A DNA stretch of 64,000 nt from the NCBI GenBank assembly GCA_025060295.1, contig JANXCH010000007.1, positions 37,746-101,745 on the forward strand, read 5' to 3'. Shown here piece by piece: positions 56,771 through 64,000 of the stretch (position 1 is its first letter; every line of letters begins with the position of its first letter). The notes below the pieces were generated by a model. That model saw only the letters and a program-made list of their open reading frames with translations. It was not told the origin of the DNA and did no database searches. This DNA is from Dehalococcoidia bacterium. GTDB taxonomy: Bacteria; Chloroflexota; Dehalococcoidia; Lucifugimonadales; HRBIN23. Made by a program: the position numbers and the translations under genes.

Positions 56771-59467
56771 ATGGCCACACACCCTTCCCATCCGGCCCTG
56801 GGCATTCTCCCCACGCCCCAGGGGCCTGTGCAGTACTACCGCCTGGCCTACCTGGAAGAGCAGGGGTGGACGCGCCTGGAGCGTCTGCCCTTCTCCATTC
56901 GTGTCCTTTTGGAGAGCCTTGTGCGCCTGCACCTGACCCAACCGGAACTGTGCAGTCAGGACGACCTGGCCCAGGCTGCCCGTTGGGATGCGGCCCGCCC
57001 CTCCGGGCGGGACATCCCCTTCCTCCCCGCCCGAGTGCTGATGCAGGACTTTACAGGGGTGCCCGCCGTGGTGGACCTGGCCGCCATGCGTGCGGCTATG
57101 GCCCGCAAGGGGGGCGATCCCAAACGCATCAACCCCCTCCTGCCCGTGGACCTGGTCATTGACCACTCCGTTCAGGTGGACATATTCGCTCACCCCGAGG
57201 CCTTCGCCTTCAATGTGGAGCGGGAGTATGAGCGCAACCGGGAGCGCTACGCCTTTCTGCGGTGGGCCCAGCAGGCTTTCCAAAACTTCCGCGTGGTGCC
57301 CCCCGGCACGGGCATCTGCCACCAGGTCAACCTGGAATACCTCTCCAGCGTGGTCGCCCTGCGCCCCGTCCAAGGCCGTCCCACCGCCCTCCCGGACACG
57401 GTGCTGGGCACCGACTCCCACACCACTATGGTCAACGGCCTGGGCGTGCTGGGCTGGGGTGTGGGGGGCATAGAGGCCGAGGCGGTGATGTTGGGCCAGC
57501 CCTACTTCATGCTCATGCCCCCCGTCGTGGGGGTAAAACTGCTAGGGCGTCTGCCCCAGGGGGCCACGGCCACCGACCTGGTCCTCACCGTTACCGAACT
57601 GCTCCGCAAGAAGGGGGTGGTGGACAAGTTCGTGGAGTTCTTCGGCCCCGGCCTGGATGCCCTCACCGTGGAGGACCGCGCCACCATCGCCAACATGTCC
57701 CCCGAATATGGGGCCACCTGCGGCTTCTTCCCCGTGGATGCTATGACCCTGCGCTACCTACGGGGCACAGGGCGGGACGAGGCCCAGATAGCCCTGGTGG
57801 AGCGCTACTGCCGCGCCCAGGGCCTGTTCCGCGACGCCTCTACCCCCGACCCGGTGTACAGCGAGACCCTTACCCTGGACCTCTCCCAGGTGGTGCCCAG
57901 CCTGGCCGGCCCCAGCCGGCCTCAGGACCGCATCCCCCTCACCGAGGTGAAGCGCACCTTCCACATCGCCCTGGAGAAGACCTACAAAAAGCCCGCTCCC
58001 GCCAGCGTCCCCGTGCGTCTCAACGGGCATCAGGTCAACCTTTCCCACGGGAGCGTGGTCATCGCCGCCATCACCAGTTGCACCAACACCTCTAACCCTT
58101 CGGTGATGGTGGGGGCGGGGCTGTTGGCCAAGAAGGCCGTGGAGCGGGGTTTGAGGCGCCAGCCGTGGGTGAAGACCAGTATGGCCCCAGGCTCCCGCGT
58201 GGTAACCGACTACCTGGAGCGGGCGGGGCTTCTGCCCTATCTGGAGGCTTTGGGCTTCCATGTGGTGGGGTATGGGTGCACCACCTGCATTGGCAACAGT
58301 GGCCCCCTGCCCGACCCCATCGCCCACGCGATTACCGCCCACGACCTTGTGGTTGCAGCGGTGCTCAGCGGCAACCGCAACTTCGAGGCGCGCATCCACC
58401 CCCAGGTGCGGGCCAACTTCCTGGCCTCTCCCATGCTGGTGGTGGCCTACGCCCTGGTGGGGCGCATGGATGTGGACCTCACCCGCGAGCCTCTGGGCCA
58501 CGACACCCAGGGACGCCCCGTGTTCCTGCAGGACATCTGGCCCTCTCCCGAGGAGATTGCCCACACGGTGGCCAGCGCCCTCTCCCCTGAGGCCTTTCGC
58601 CAGCGCTACAGCCAGGTCTTTGAAGGCGACCATCGCTGGAAGGGCCTGCCCGTCCCCGCCGGCGACCTGTACGCCTGGGATGCCACCTCCACCTATATTC
58701 AAGAGGCCCCCTTCTTCTTGGACTTGCCCACCGACCCGCCCCCCCTGCGCGACATCCGCAATGCCCGCGTGCTGGTGATGCTGGGGGATTCCATCACCAC
58801 CGACCACATCTCTCCGGCGGGGAGCATCTCCCCCAAAAGCCCGGCGGGGCAGTATCTCATCAGCAAGGGGGTGCCCCCCGCCGAGTTCAACACCTTCGGG
58901 GCACGGCGGGGCAACCACGAGGTCATGGTGCGGGGCACCTTCGGCAACATCCGCCTGAAGAACCTGCTGGTGCCCGGCACCGAAGGGGATTGGACGGTGC
59001 ACTTCCCCTCGGGCCAGCAGATGCGCATCTTTGAGGCGTCCCAGCGCTACCAGAAGGAGGGGGTGCCCCTGCTGGTGCTCGCCGGCAAAGAATACGGCTC
59101 AGGCAGTTCGCGGGACTGGGCAGCCAAGGGGCCAGCCCTGCTGGGCATCAAGGCCGTCATCGCCGAAAGTTATGAGCGCATCCACCGCAGTAACCTGGTG
59201 GGGATGGGCATCCTGCCCCTCCAGTTCCGCCCGGGGGAGAGCGCCCAGACCCTGGGCCTCACGGGCACGGAGGTGTACCACATCCTGGGCCTGTCCGACG
59301 CCCTGCGCCCCCACCAAGAACTGACCGTGCGCGTCCAGAAGGACGGCCAAGAGCGCACCTTCACCGTCATCGCCCGTGTGGACACCCCCGTGGAGGTGGG
59401 CTACCTGCGTCACGGGGGGGTGCTGAACATGGTGCTCCGCCGCCTCCTGAAGGAGGACAAGGGGTAG
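56771..59467 (+). CDS. acnA: aconitate hydratase A
   Basis: 898 residues of the monomeric aconitase family, interconverting citrate and isocitrate in the TCA cycle. LGTDSHTTMVNGLGVLGWGVGGIEAEAVMLG, the [4Fe-4S] Cys in ITSCTNTSNPSVMV and GYGCTTCIGNSGPL (three ligands), then DSITTDHISPAG and GKEYGSGSSRDWAAKGP in the swivel domain. Complete. ATG 56771 follows AAGGAGGTGGT. Upstream 56733-56738 has GATAGT followed by AGG. Confidence 0.96.
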   Translation: MATHPSHPALGILPTPQGPVQYYRLAYLEEQGWTRLERLPFSIRVLLESLVRLHLTQPELCSQDDLAQAARWDAARPSGRDIPFLPARVLMQDFTGVPAVVDLAAMRAAMARKGGDPKRINPLLPVDLVIDHSVQVDIFAHPEAFAFNVEREYERNRERYAFLRWAQQAFQNFRVVPPGTGICHQVNLEYLSSVVALRPVQGRPTALPDTVLGTDSHTTMVNGLGVLGWGVGGIEAEAVMLGQPYFMLMPPVVGVKLLGRLPQGATATDLVLTVTELLRKKGVVDKFVEFFGPGLDALTVEDRATIANMSPEYGATCGFFPVDAMTLRYLRGTGRDEAQIALVERYCRAQGLFRDASTPDPVYSETLTLDLSQVVPSLAGPSRPQDRIPLTEVKRTFHIALEKTYKKPAPASVPVRLNGHQVNLSHGSVVIAAITSCTNTSNPSVMVGAGLLAKKAVERGLRRQPWVKTSMAPGSRVVTDYLERAGLLPYLEALGFHVVGYGCTTCIGNSGPLPDPIAHAITAHDLVVAAVLSGNRNFEARIHPQVRANFLASPMLVVAYALVGRMDVDLTREPLGHDTQGRPVFLQDIWPSPEEIAHTVASALSPEAFRQRYSQVFEGDHRWKGLPVPAGDLYAWDATSTYIQEAPFFLDLPTDPPPLRDIRNARVLVMLGDSITTDHISPAGSISPKSPAGQYLISKGVPPAEFNTFGARRGNHEVMVRGTFGNIRLKNLLVPGTEGDWTVHFPSGQQMRIFEASQRYQKEGVPLLVLAGKEYGSGSSRDWAAKGPALLGIKAVIAESYERIHRSNLVGMGILPLQFRPGESAQTLGLTGTEVYHILGLSDALRPHQELTVRVQKDGQERTFTVIARVDTPVEVGYLRHGGVLNMVLRRLLKEDKG

Positions 59468-59530
59468 AGACACCCCCGATTCCCTCCACGGGGGAGGCTG
59501 AGGCACGGGTGAAGCCCTCCCCACGGGCGC

Positions 59531-59536
59531 TATAAT
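59531..59536 (+). promoter_or_regulatory. -10 element of the dienelactone-hydrolase-like gene
   Basis: TATAAT followed by AGG, about 38 bases before the ATG at 59574. No good -35 is visible. Confidence 0.5.
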
Positions 59537-59573
59537 AGGCCACGAGCAGAAACGCACAAGGGGGACATAGCAC

Positions 59574-60338
59574 ATGTGGAACCAGTGGCGCACCGACGCC
59601 TATGAAGGGATGCTGGCCGAAGTCATCACCTACAGGGGCTATAAGGGCGACCTGATCAACGCCTACTTCACCCGCCCCTTGGGGCCGGGGCCATATCCTG
59701 GCATCGTGTTGGTGCACCACCTCCCTGGCTGGGACGAGTTCTACCGGGAGACGGCCCGGCGCTTCACCAGCCACGGCTATATCGTGATCTGCCCCAACCT
59801 CTACTACCGCTTCGGACACGGCACCCCCGAGGAGGTGGCGGCGCGGGTACGGGCGGCGGGAGGTGTTCCTGATGACTCGGTGGTGGGGGATTGCGAGGCG
59901 GCCCTGCACTTCCTGCGCTCCCTGCCCTACTGCAACGGCAAGGTGGGCATCATCGGCACCTGCTCGGGGGGGCGCCACGCCTTCCTGGTGGCGTGTCGGG
60001 TGCAGGGCTTCAGCGCCGCCGTGGACTGCTGGGGCGGGCGGGTGGTCATGGCCCCCCACGAGTTGACTCCCGCCCAGCCCGTTGCCCCCATTGACTATAC
60101 GAAAGACCTCTCCTGCCCCCTCCTGGGGCTATTCGGCAACGAGGACCAGGCGCCCTCCCCTGCCCAGGTCAACCAGCACGAGGAGGCCCTCAAGCGCTAC
60201 GGGAAGACCTACGAGTTCTACCGCTACGATGGGGCTGGGCACGGCTTCTGGTATTACGACCGCCCCGCCTATCGCCCCCAGCAGGCCATGGACGCCTGGC
60301 AGAAGACCTTCGCCTTCTTCCGCAAGTATCTGTGGTAA
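59574..60338 (+). CDS. dienelactone-hydrolase-family alpha/beta hydrolase
   Basis: 254 residues of the DLH fold. The nucleophile elbow GIIGTCSGGRHAF has Cys, as in dienelactone hydrolase; Asp in FGNEDQAPSP and His in YDGAGHGFWYYDRPAY complete the triad. PGIVLVHHLPGWDEFYRETARRF is the classic N-terminal segment. Substrate unknown; could hydrolyse dienelactones or other esters. A TATAAT box lies about 38 bases upstream of the start. Followed closely by a small unknown gene. Confidence 0.85.
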   Translation: MWNQWRTDAYEGMLAEVITYRGYKGDLINAYFTRPLGPGPYPGIVLVHHLPGWDEFYRETARRFTSHGYIVICPNLYYRFGHGTPEEVAARVRAAGGVPDDSVVGDCEAALHFLRSLPYCNGKVGIIGTCSGGRHAFLVACRVQGFSAAVDCWGGRVVMAPHELTPAQPVAPIDYTKDLSCPLLGLFGNEDQAPSPAQVNQHEEALKRYGKTYEFYRYDGAGHGFWYYDRPAYRPQQAMDAWQKTFAFFRKYLW

Positions 60339-60352
60339 GGGGGCGTGGGGCG

Positions 60353-60628
60353 ATGCCCTCCCTGCAATACCTGATTGACAGCATGTGCGCCAACTTCACC
60401 GCCTCTGCCATGTATGCCCTGGTGCGGGAGGCGGTGGCCGACGGCCCCCGCACCCTGGGCGACCTGGCCCGTCGGGTGGCGGAGCGGGACCCCTCCCTGG
60501 ACGTGGGGAGCGCCCGTATGCTGGCGGAGGCGGCGGTGCAGGTGCTGGCGGAGCGGGGGGAGGTGCACCTGCAGGGGGAGTGGGTGGAACGCGCTGCAGC
60601 CCCTTCCCTTGCTCCGCACAGGGGATAG
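60353..60628 (+). CDS. small protein of unknown function
   Basis: 91 residues from ATG 60353 with a GGGGCG just upstream. The sequence (MPSLQYLIDSMCANFTASAMY, then LVREAVADGPRTLGDLARRVAERD, SARMLAEAAVQVLAERGEVHL) is helical and could be a small winged-helix-like or dimerisation domain. It starts 14 bases after the hydrolase stop, so it is probably co-transcribed. No family recognised. Confidence 0.45.
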   Translation: MPSLQYLIDSMCANFTASAMYALVREAVADGPRTLGDLARRVAERDPSLDVGSARMLAEAAVQVLAERGEVHLQGEWVERAAAPSLAPHRG

Positions 60629-60710
60629 CCCCACGGCTTGAGGGTACCGTCTGGTGGCGTAGGGAAGTCCACCGGGTGTGCGCCTGTGCAGTGGGCACGA
60701 AGGCGGAGCC

Positions 60711-61754
60711 TTACCCCACCCGCAGGGAGGGGTCGGCATCCAAGTTCCAGGGGTGGCGCTCCCCGCGACGCAGACGGTAATAGGCCGCCGCCGCAATCAT
60801 GGCCCCGTTGTCGGTGCACAGGGACGGGCGGGGAATCAGCACGGGGACAGGGCTGCGCTCCCGCATGCGCTGGCGCAGAAGGGCGTTGGCCGCCACCCCT
60901 CCGCCCAGCAGGATGCCCCGCACCTGAGTGGAACGCACCGCCTCCAGGGTCTTCTCCACCAAGGCCTCCACCACCGCCTCCTGGAAGCCGGCGGCCAGAT
61001 CAGCCACCTTTTGCTGGCGCTGGGGGCCGGTAAGGGGGGCAGGCATCCCCTCTTGGGCGGGGTAGACCCCCGCCGCCTGGGCACGGCGCACCAGGGCCGT
61101 CTTCAACCCGCTGAAACTGAACTCCAACCCCTCCTTCAGCACCACGCGGGGCAGGGGTTCGGGGGCCTGGGCCTTTTGCGCCTCCCGCTGGATTTCCGGC
61201 CCGCCCGGAAAGCCCAATCCCAACACCCGCGCCGCCTTGTCAAAGGCCTCCCCGGCGGCGTCGTCCCGCGTGCGCCCCAGGAGGGTGTAGTCGCCGTGCC
61301 CGCGCATCACCACCAGGTCGGTATGCCCCCCCGACACCAGCAGGCACAGCAAGGGGAAGCCCGGCTCCCGTTCCGGGTGCAGGTCTGGCTCCAGCCACCC
61401 GGCGTAGATATGCCCCTCCAGGTGATTGATGCCGATAAGGGGTTTGTTCAGGGCCATGGCCAGGCCCTTGGCGAAGTTCACCCCTACCACCAGCGCCCCC
61501 ACCAACCCAGGGCCATAGGTTACGGCAATGGCATCCACATCGGCGAGGGTGGCCTTGGCTGTCTGCAAGGCGCGCTGGAGCGTGGGCACCAAGGCCAGCA
61601 CGTGCTGACGAGAGGCCACCTCGGGCACCACCCCCCCATAGCGGGCGTGCAGCTCCACCTGGGAGGCGATGGTGTTGGCGTGGAGGGTGCGCCCCTCGCT
61701 CACCAGCCCGATACCCGTTTCGTCGCAGGAGGTCTCAATACCGAGGATCAGCAT
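60711..61754 (-). CDS. tsaD: tRNA t6A synthase subunit TsaD
   Basis: 347 residues. TsaD transfers the threonylcarbamoyl group to A37 of ANN-decoding tRNAs. MLILGIETSCDETGIGLV begins the protein, HARYGGVVPEVASRQHVLAL carries the metal His, VTYGPGLVGALVVGVNFAKGLA, INHLEGHIYAGWLEP, LLVSGGHTDLVVMRG and GGVAANALLRQRM follow. ATG 61754 is the start. No tsaB or rimI next to it; a GNAT gene of RimJ/L type precedes it by a few bases. Confidence 0.95.
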   Translation of the reverse strand: MLILGIETSCDETGIGLVSEGRTLHANTIASQVELHARYGGVVPEVASRQHVLALVPTLQRALQTAKATLADVDAIAVTYGPGLVGALVVGVNFAKGLAMALNKPLIGINHLEGHIYAGWLEPDLHPEREPGFPLLCLLVSGGHTDLVVMRGHGDYTLLGRTRDDAAGEAFDKAARVLGLGFPGGPEIQREAQKAQAPEPLPRVVLKEGLEFSFSGLKTALVRRAQAAGVYPAQEGMPAPLTGPQRQQKVADLAAGFQEAVVEALVEKTLEAVRSTQVRGILLGGGVAANALLRQRMRERSPVPVLIPRPSLCTDNGAMIAAAAYYRLRRGERHPWNLDADPSLRVG

Positions 61755-61758
61755 AGGC

Positions 61759-62337
61759 TTACCCCTGGGGTGGGGTCGAAGGCACTTGCTGGGCCTGCTC
61801 CTCGCGCTGGAGGCGGAGCCAGTGCTCCCGGCTGATTTCCATGCGCAGGAACACCTGGCCGTTACGGCGCACGGTGCGCACCGGCACGAAACCCGCCTTG
61901 GCAAAACTGCGCTGAGCCCGCACATTCCACTCTAGGGTGTGGAGGTAAATTCGTTGGAGGGTGGTCTCGGTGAAGATCATGGCCAGGAGGGTCTTGACGG
62001 CGTCGGTGCCGTAGCCACGGTTCCAGTACTCCTTCTCGCCGATCATGATGCCCAGTTCGGCCTCACCTGTGGTGTAGTCAATGTCGTAGTACATGCAGTT
62101 GCCGATGTGCTTGCCGTCCAGGGTATCAATGGCGAAGCGGCGGGACCAGGGGTAGGGATAGCGCAGTTCCTCCTCGTAGAGGCGCAGGAAATCCTGGAAG
62201 GGCATGCGCAACGGAGGGGCGGCATCCAGACGGGCCAGTTCCTCGTCGCTACGCCAACGGTAGTCGTCGGCGGCATCGGCCAGGCTTTTCTCCCGCAGGA
62301 TGACCTTCTGCCCCTTCCACACCTTGCTGGTCTTCAC
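61759..62337 (-). CDS. GNAT-family N-acetyltransferase (RimJ/RimL-like)
   Basis: 192 residues. ILREKSLADAADDYRWRSDEELARLDAAPP and IGNCMYYDIDYTTGEAELGIMIGEKEYWNRGYGTDAVKTLLAMIF hold the acetyl-CoA binding loop R/Q-x2-G-x-G/A in NRGYGTD, then LHTLEWNVRAQRSFAKAGF. These features are of the RimJ/RimL acetyltransferase group. GTG start at 62337 overlaps the Nudix stop as GTGA. Its target is unknown; the position next to tsaD recalls rimI but this is a different subgroup. Confidence 0.85.
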   Translation of the reverse strand: MKTSKVWKGQKVILREKSLADAADDYRWRSDEELARLDAAPPLRMPFQDFLRLYEEELRYPYPWSRRFAIDTLDGKHIGNCMYYDIDYTTGEAELGIMIGEKEYWNRGYGTDAVKTLLAMIFTETTLQRIYLHTLEWNVRAQRSFAKAGFVPVRTVRRNGQVFLRMEISREHWLRLQREEQAQQVPSTPPQG

Positions 62338-62786
62338 GGCTCCCCCTCCCGCAGGGCGCGGGCGGCGGCCTCTACCGTCTTCTGCTCGTTTTTATAGGAC
62401 ATCACCTTTAGCGCCTCCTCCACGGGGAACCAGCGCACCTCGTCGTACTCCTGGTCGTGGAGGGCCACATCGCCTCCCACAGCCCGCATGAGGTAGAAGT
62501 GGACGGTCTTGTGGCAGCGGACCTTGTCGGTAGGGCGGATGAACCAGTACTCAATCTTCCCCAGGGGACGCTCCAGGACGACCTGAAGGCCCGTCTCCTC
62601 GGCGGTCTCCCGCAGGGCGGCGTCGGGGAGGCTTTCGCCGGGGTTGGGAGTGCCCTTGGGGAGGCCCCACCCCGCCTTGCCCCCCCGCTCCCTCCAGCCA
62701 CACAGGACAATTTCTATCTGCCCATCCCGTCGGCGGTAGACCACCCCTCCCGCCGACACCAGATGTTCCACCTGCCGCTGTGCCAA
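62334..62786 (-). CDS. Nudix hydrolase
   Basis: 150 residues with a full Nudix box, GTPNPGESLPDAALRETAEETGL (Gx5Ex7REUxEExGU; positions ~46-68 of the frame). VEHLVSAGGVVYRRRDGQIEIVLCGW precedes it. It hydrolyses a nucleoside diphosphate-X compound; the exact substrate is unknown. The first start in frame is TTG 62786; GTG 62771 is an alternative with a weak RBS. Co-translated with the GNAT gene (stop/start overlap of four bases). Confidence 0.85.
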   Translation of the reverse strand: MAQRQVEHLVSAGGVVYRRRDGQIEIVLCGWRERGGKAGWGLPKGTPNPGESLPDAALRETAEETGLQVVLERPLGKIEYWFIRPTDKVRCHKTVHFYLMRAVGGDVALHDQEYDEVRWFPVEEALKVMSYKNEQKTVEAAARALREGEP

Positions 62787-62884
62787 GGTGCCGCCCTGCC
62801 GGTGGTGTGCTACCCCTCATGCTAGGCATCCCCCAGGGGAGCGTCAAGCCGAGTGCAGGGGTGATAGAACCTTTGACCGCACCC

Positions 62885-62920
62885 AAAACAAGAGGGGGCG
62901 GAGGAATCCTCCGCCCCCTC
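62885..62920 (-). terminator. intrinsic terminator of the ABC binding protein gene
   Basis: On the minus strand a 12-14 bp GC-rich stem (62909-62920 with 62892-62903) with a short loop is followed by TCTTGTTTTGGG. It begins 17 bases after the stop of the binding-protein gene. Confidence 0.8.
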
Positions 62921-62937
62921 TGCACGCTGCAAGTGGG

Positions 62938-64000
62938 CTACTGGGCGAGCCAGGCATACATATACATCTTGCCCACCCCGTAGGAGCCGAGAATCTTGAA
63001 CACCATCCCCCGCAGGCTGGGCTGCCAGGCCGTCCTAATAATGGGTGCGGGCAGGTAGACGTAGTAGGCCTTGTCGGCCAGGTATTCCTGAATCTTGTAG
63101 ACCGTCTCCAGGCGCTTCTTGGGATCCATCTCCATTCGCTGCTGCTCCAACAGGGGGTTCAGCGCTGGGTCATTCACGCTACTGCGGTTGCCCGCCTGGC
63201 CGGGGTAGAAGTGGGCGTAGAGGAAGTAGTCAGGCTCGGCGTAGGGCGTCACGGGGCCAATGGCAGCATCGTCAAAGCGCCCCAGGTAGGTGGTGGAGAT
63301 GTAGAGACCATACTCCTGCGGGCGCAGTTCCGCCCGAATCCCCACCCGCGTCAGGTTGTCGGCAGCCAACTGATACCGCGAATCCCACAGCGCCCCATAG
63401 AAGACGGCAGCATAGCGCAGGGAGGTAGAGAGGCCGTTGGGATAGCCCGCCTCGGCCAGGAGTTTCCGGGCCAAGTCGGGGTCGTAGCCAATGAGTATCT
63501 TGGCCTTCTCAGGAGGATACTTCTCTATAGGCAGCTGCCACGCCTCATAGGCGCAGGGGATGGGGCCGTGATAGAGGCACCCCTCACCATAATGAAGGGT
63601 GTCTATCCACGCCTGACGGTGAATGGCCAGAGAGACGGCCTGGCGCACCCGCACATCGTTGAACGGCGGCTTGGTGGTGTTGAAGTAGATGGTGTTGAGT
63701 GTCAAAGACTTATACCCTGTGCCCAAGACTAGGTCAGGGCGCGTGCGCTGCAACTGGAAGTACTCGGCGTCCTCTATGGTAGGCACCCAGTTGGCCTGAT
63801 GCACCCGCCCCGTCCGCAACAGCGCCACACGCGTGCTGTAGTCAGCGGCGATCTCTACCCGCACCTCGTCCACATAGGGCAGGCCCCTCCGCCAGTAGTC
63901 CGGGTTCTTCTTGAAGATATACTGCACGCCCCGCGTGTAGGAGGTGAGTATAAAGGGACCTGTGCCTATGCTCGCCTCCACACTGTTGTAGTCCCGATAT
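62938..64000 (-). CDS. oligopeptide/dipeptide-type ABC substrate-binding protein, truncated by the window end
   Basis: The visible 354 residues are the C-terminal part of an SBP_bac_5 (DppA/OppA/NikA-like) lipoprotein. IGTGPFILTSYTRGVQYIFKKNPDYWRRGLPYVDEVRVEI, LNTIYFNTTKPPFNDVRVRQAVSLAIHRQAWI and AKILIGYDPDLARKLLAEAGYPNG are signatures. The frame is open to base 64000, so the N-terminus lies outside. It captures peptides or similar solutes for an ABC importer; permease genes are not in view. The last residues are KMYMYAWLAQ before the stop at 62938. Confidence 0.88.
   Translation of the reverse strand, partial: YRDYNSVEASIGTGPFILTSYTRGVQYIFKKNPDYWRRGLPYVDEVRVEIAADYSTRVALLRTGRVHQANWVPTIEDAEYFQLQRTRPDLVLGTGYKSLTLNTIYFNTTKPPFNDVRVRQAVSLAIHRQAWIDTLHYGEGCLYHGPIPCAYEAWQLPIEKYPPEKAKILIGYDPDLARKLLAEAGYPNGLSTSLRYAAVFYGALWDSRYQLAADNLTRVGIRAELRPQEYGLYISTTYLGRFDDAAIGPVTPYAEPDYFLYAHFYPGQAGNRSSVNDPALNPLLEQQRMEMDPKKRLETVYKIQEYLADKAYYVYLPAPIIRTAWQPSLRGMVFKILGSYGVGKMYMYAWLAQ

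Noticed and set aside
1..64000. CRISPR arrays, insertion sequences, phage genes, rRNA and tRNA genes
   Set aside because: None seen on either strand: no regularly spaced repeats, no transposase or integrase motifs and no tRNA-like cloverleaf sequence was noticed by eye.

Overview
The window is a gene-dense, GC-rich bacterial chromosome segment made almost entirely of housekeeping and central-metabolism genes. I see no transposase, phage gene, integrase, CRISPR array, tRNA or rRNA. The best guess for the host is an aerobic member of the Chloroflexota (Dehalococcoidia/SAR202-like or a thermophilic relative). This is an inference from several signs: many CaiB/BaiF CoA-transferases, cofactor F420 enzymes (an NpdG-like reductase, a luciferase-like oxidoreductase and a PNPOx-fold protein), a caa3-type oxidase, TRAP and ABC solute-binding proteins, and surface proteins tethered as lipoproteins or by C-terminal membrane anchors, which suggests a monoderm envelope. 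No marker gene here fixes the lineage.

Layout. 1-7.7 kb: end of larC; a minus-strand block of radA followed by three tightly coupled glycosylation genes; a membrane-anchored PQQ-type sugar dehydrogenase; a PH-like membrane protein. 7.8-20 kb: a double-domain CoA-transferase, F420 reductase, a baeRF/eRF1-like protein, a TraR/DksA-like regulator, a TPR protein, a response regulator, ADP-forming acyl-CoA synthetase subunits, and a TPP-riboswitch-controlled thiG-thiE-thiS operon with a near-consensus promoter; then an orphan TRAP binding lipoprotein. 20-30 kb: RNase Y; a lipid/ribosome cluster (yceD-rpmF-fabD-nusB-acpP-prmA); two metallo-beta-lactamase-fold hydrolases; a radical SAM protein; a Uma2 nuclease; a lipoylated E2 acyltransferase; a DUF457-like membrane protein. 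30-36 kb: caa3 oxidase genes coxB-A-C-D, an SDR epimerase and an MscS channel.

36.4-46.1 kb: an eleven-gene co-directional minus-strand catabolic run: two MaoC hot-dog proteins, two CoA-transferases with a small unknown helical protein between them, lutA, a class I glutamine-amidotransferase-like gene, lutB, lutC, an acyl-CoA dehydrogenase and a crotonase. This is the most system-like region. It could activate an organic acid as its CoA thioester, oxidise and hydrate it, and oxidise a hydroxy-acid product through LutABC.

46.2-64 kb: tlyA, two tandem retropepsin-fold proteins that have both lost the catalytic Asp, uvrB, a lipoprotein, a SufT-like/Mrp pair, a luciferase-like F420 enzyme, DinB, pheA, a split TrkA plus universal stress protein, aconitase, a dienelactone-hydrolase-like enzyme, tsaD-GNAT-Nudix, and a truncated oligopeptide-type ABC binding protein.

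Recurring regulatory themes: TANNAT -10 elements followed by AGG or AGAGG, three of which place a GTG start at the expected +1 (candidate leaderless mRNAs); dense stop/start overlaps; and GTG starts with strong Shine-Dalgarno sites. All functions are assigned by reading motifs, without database searches.
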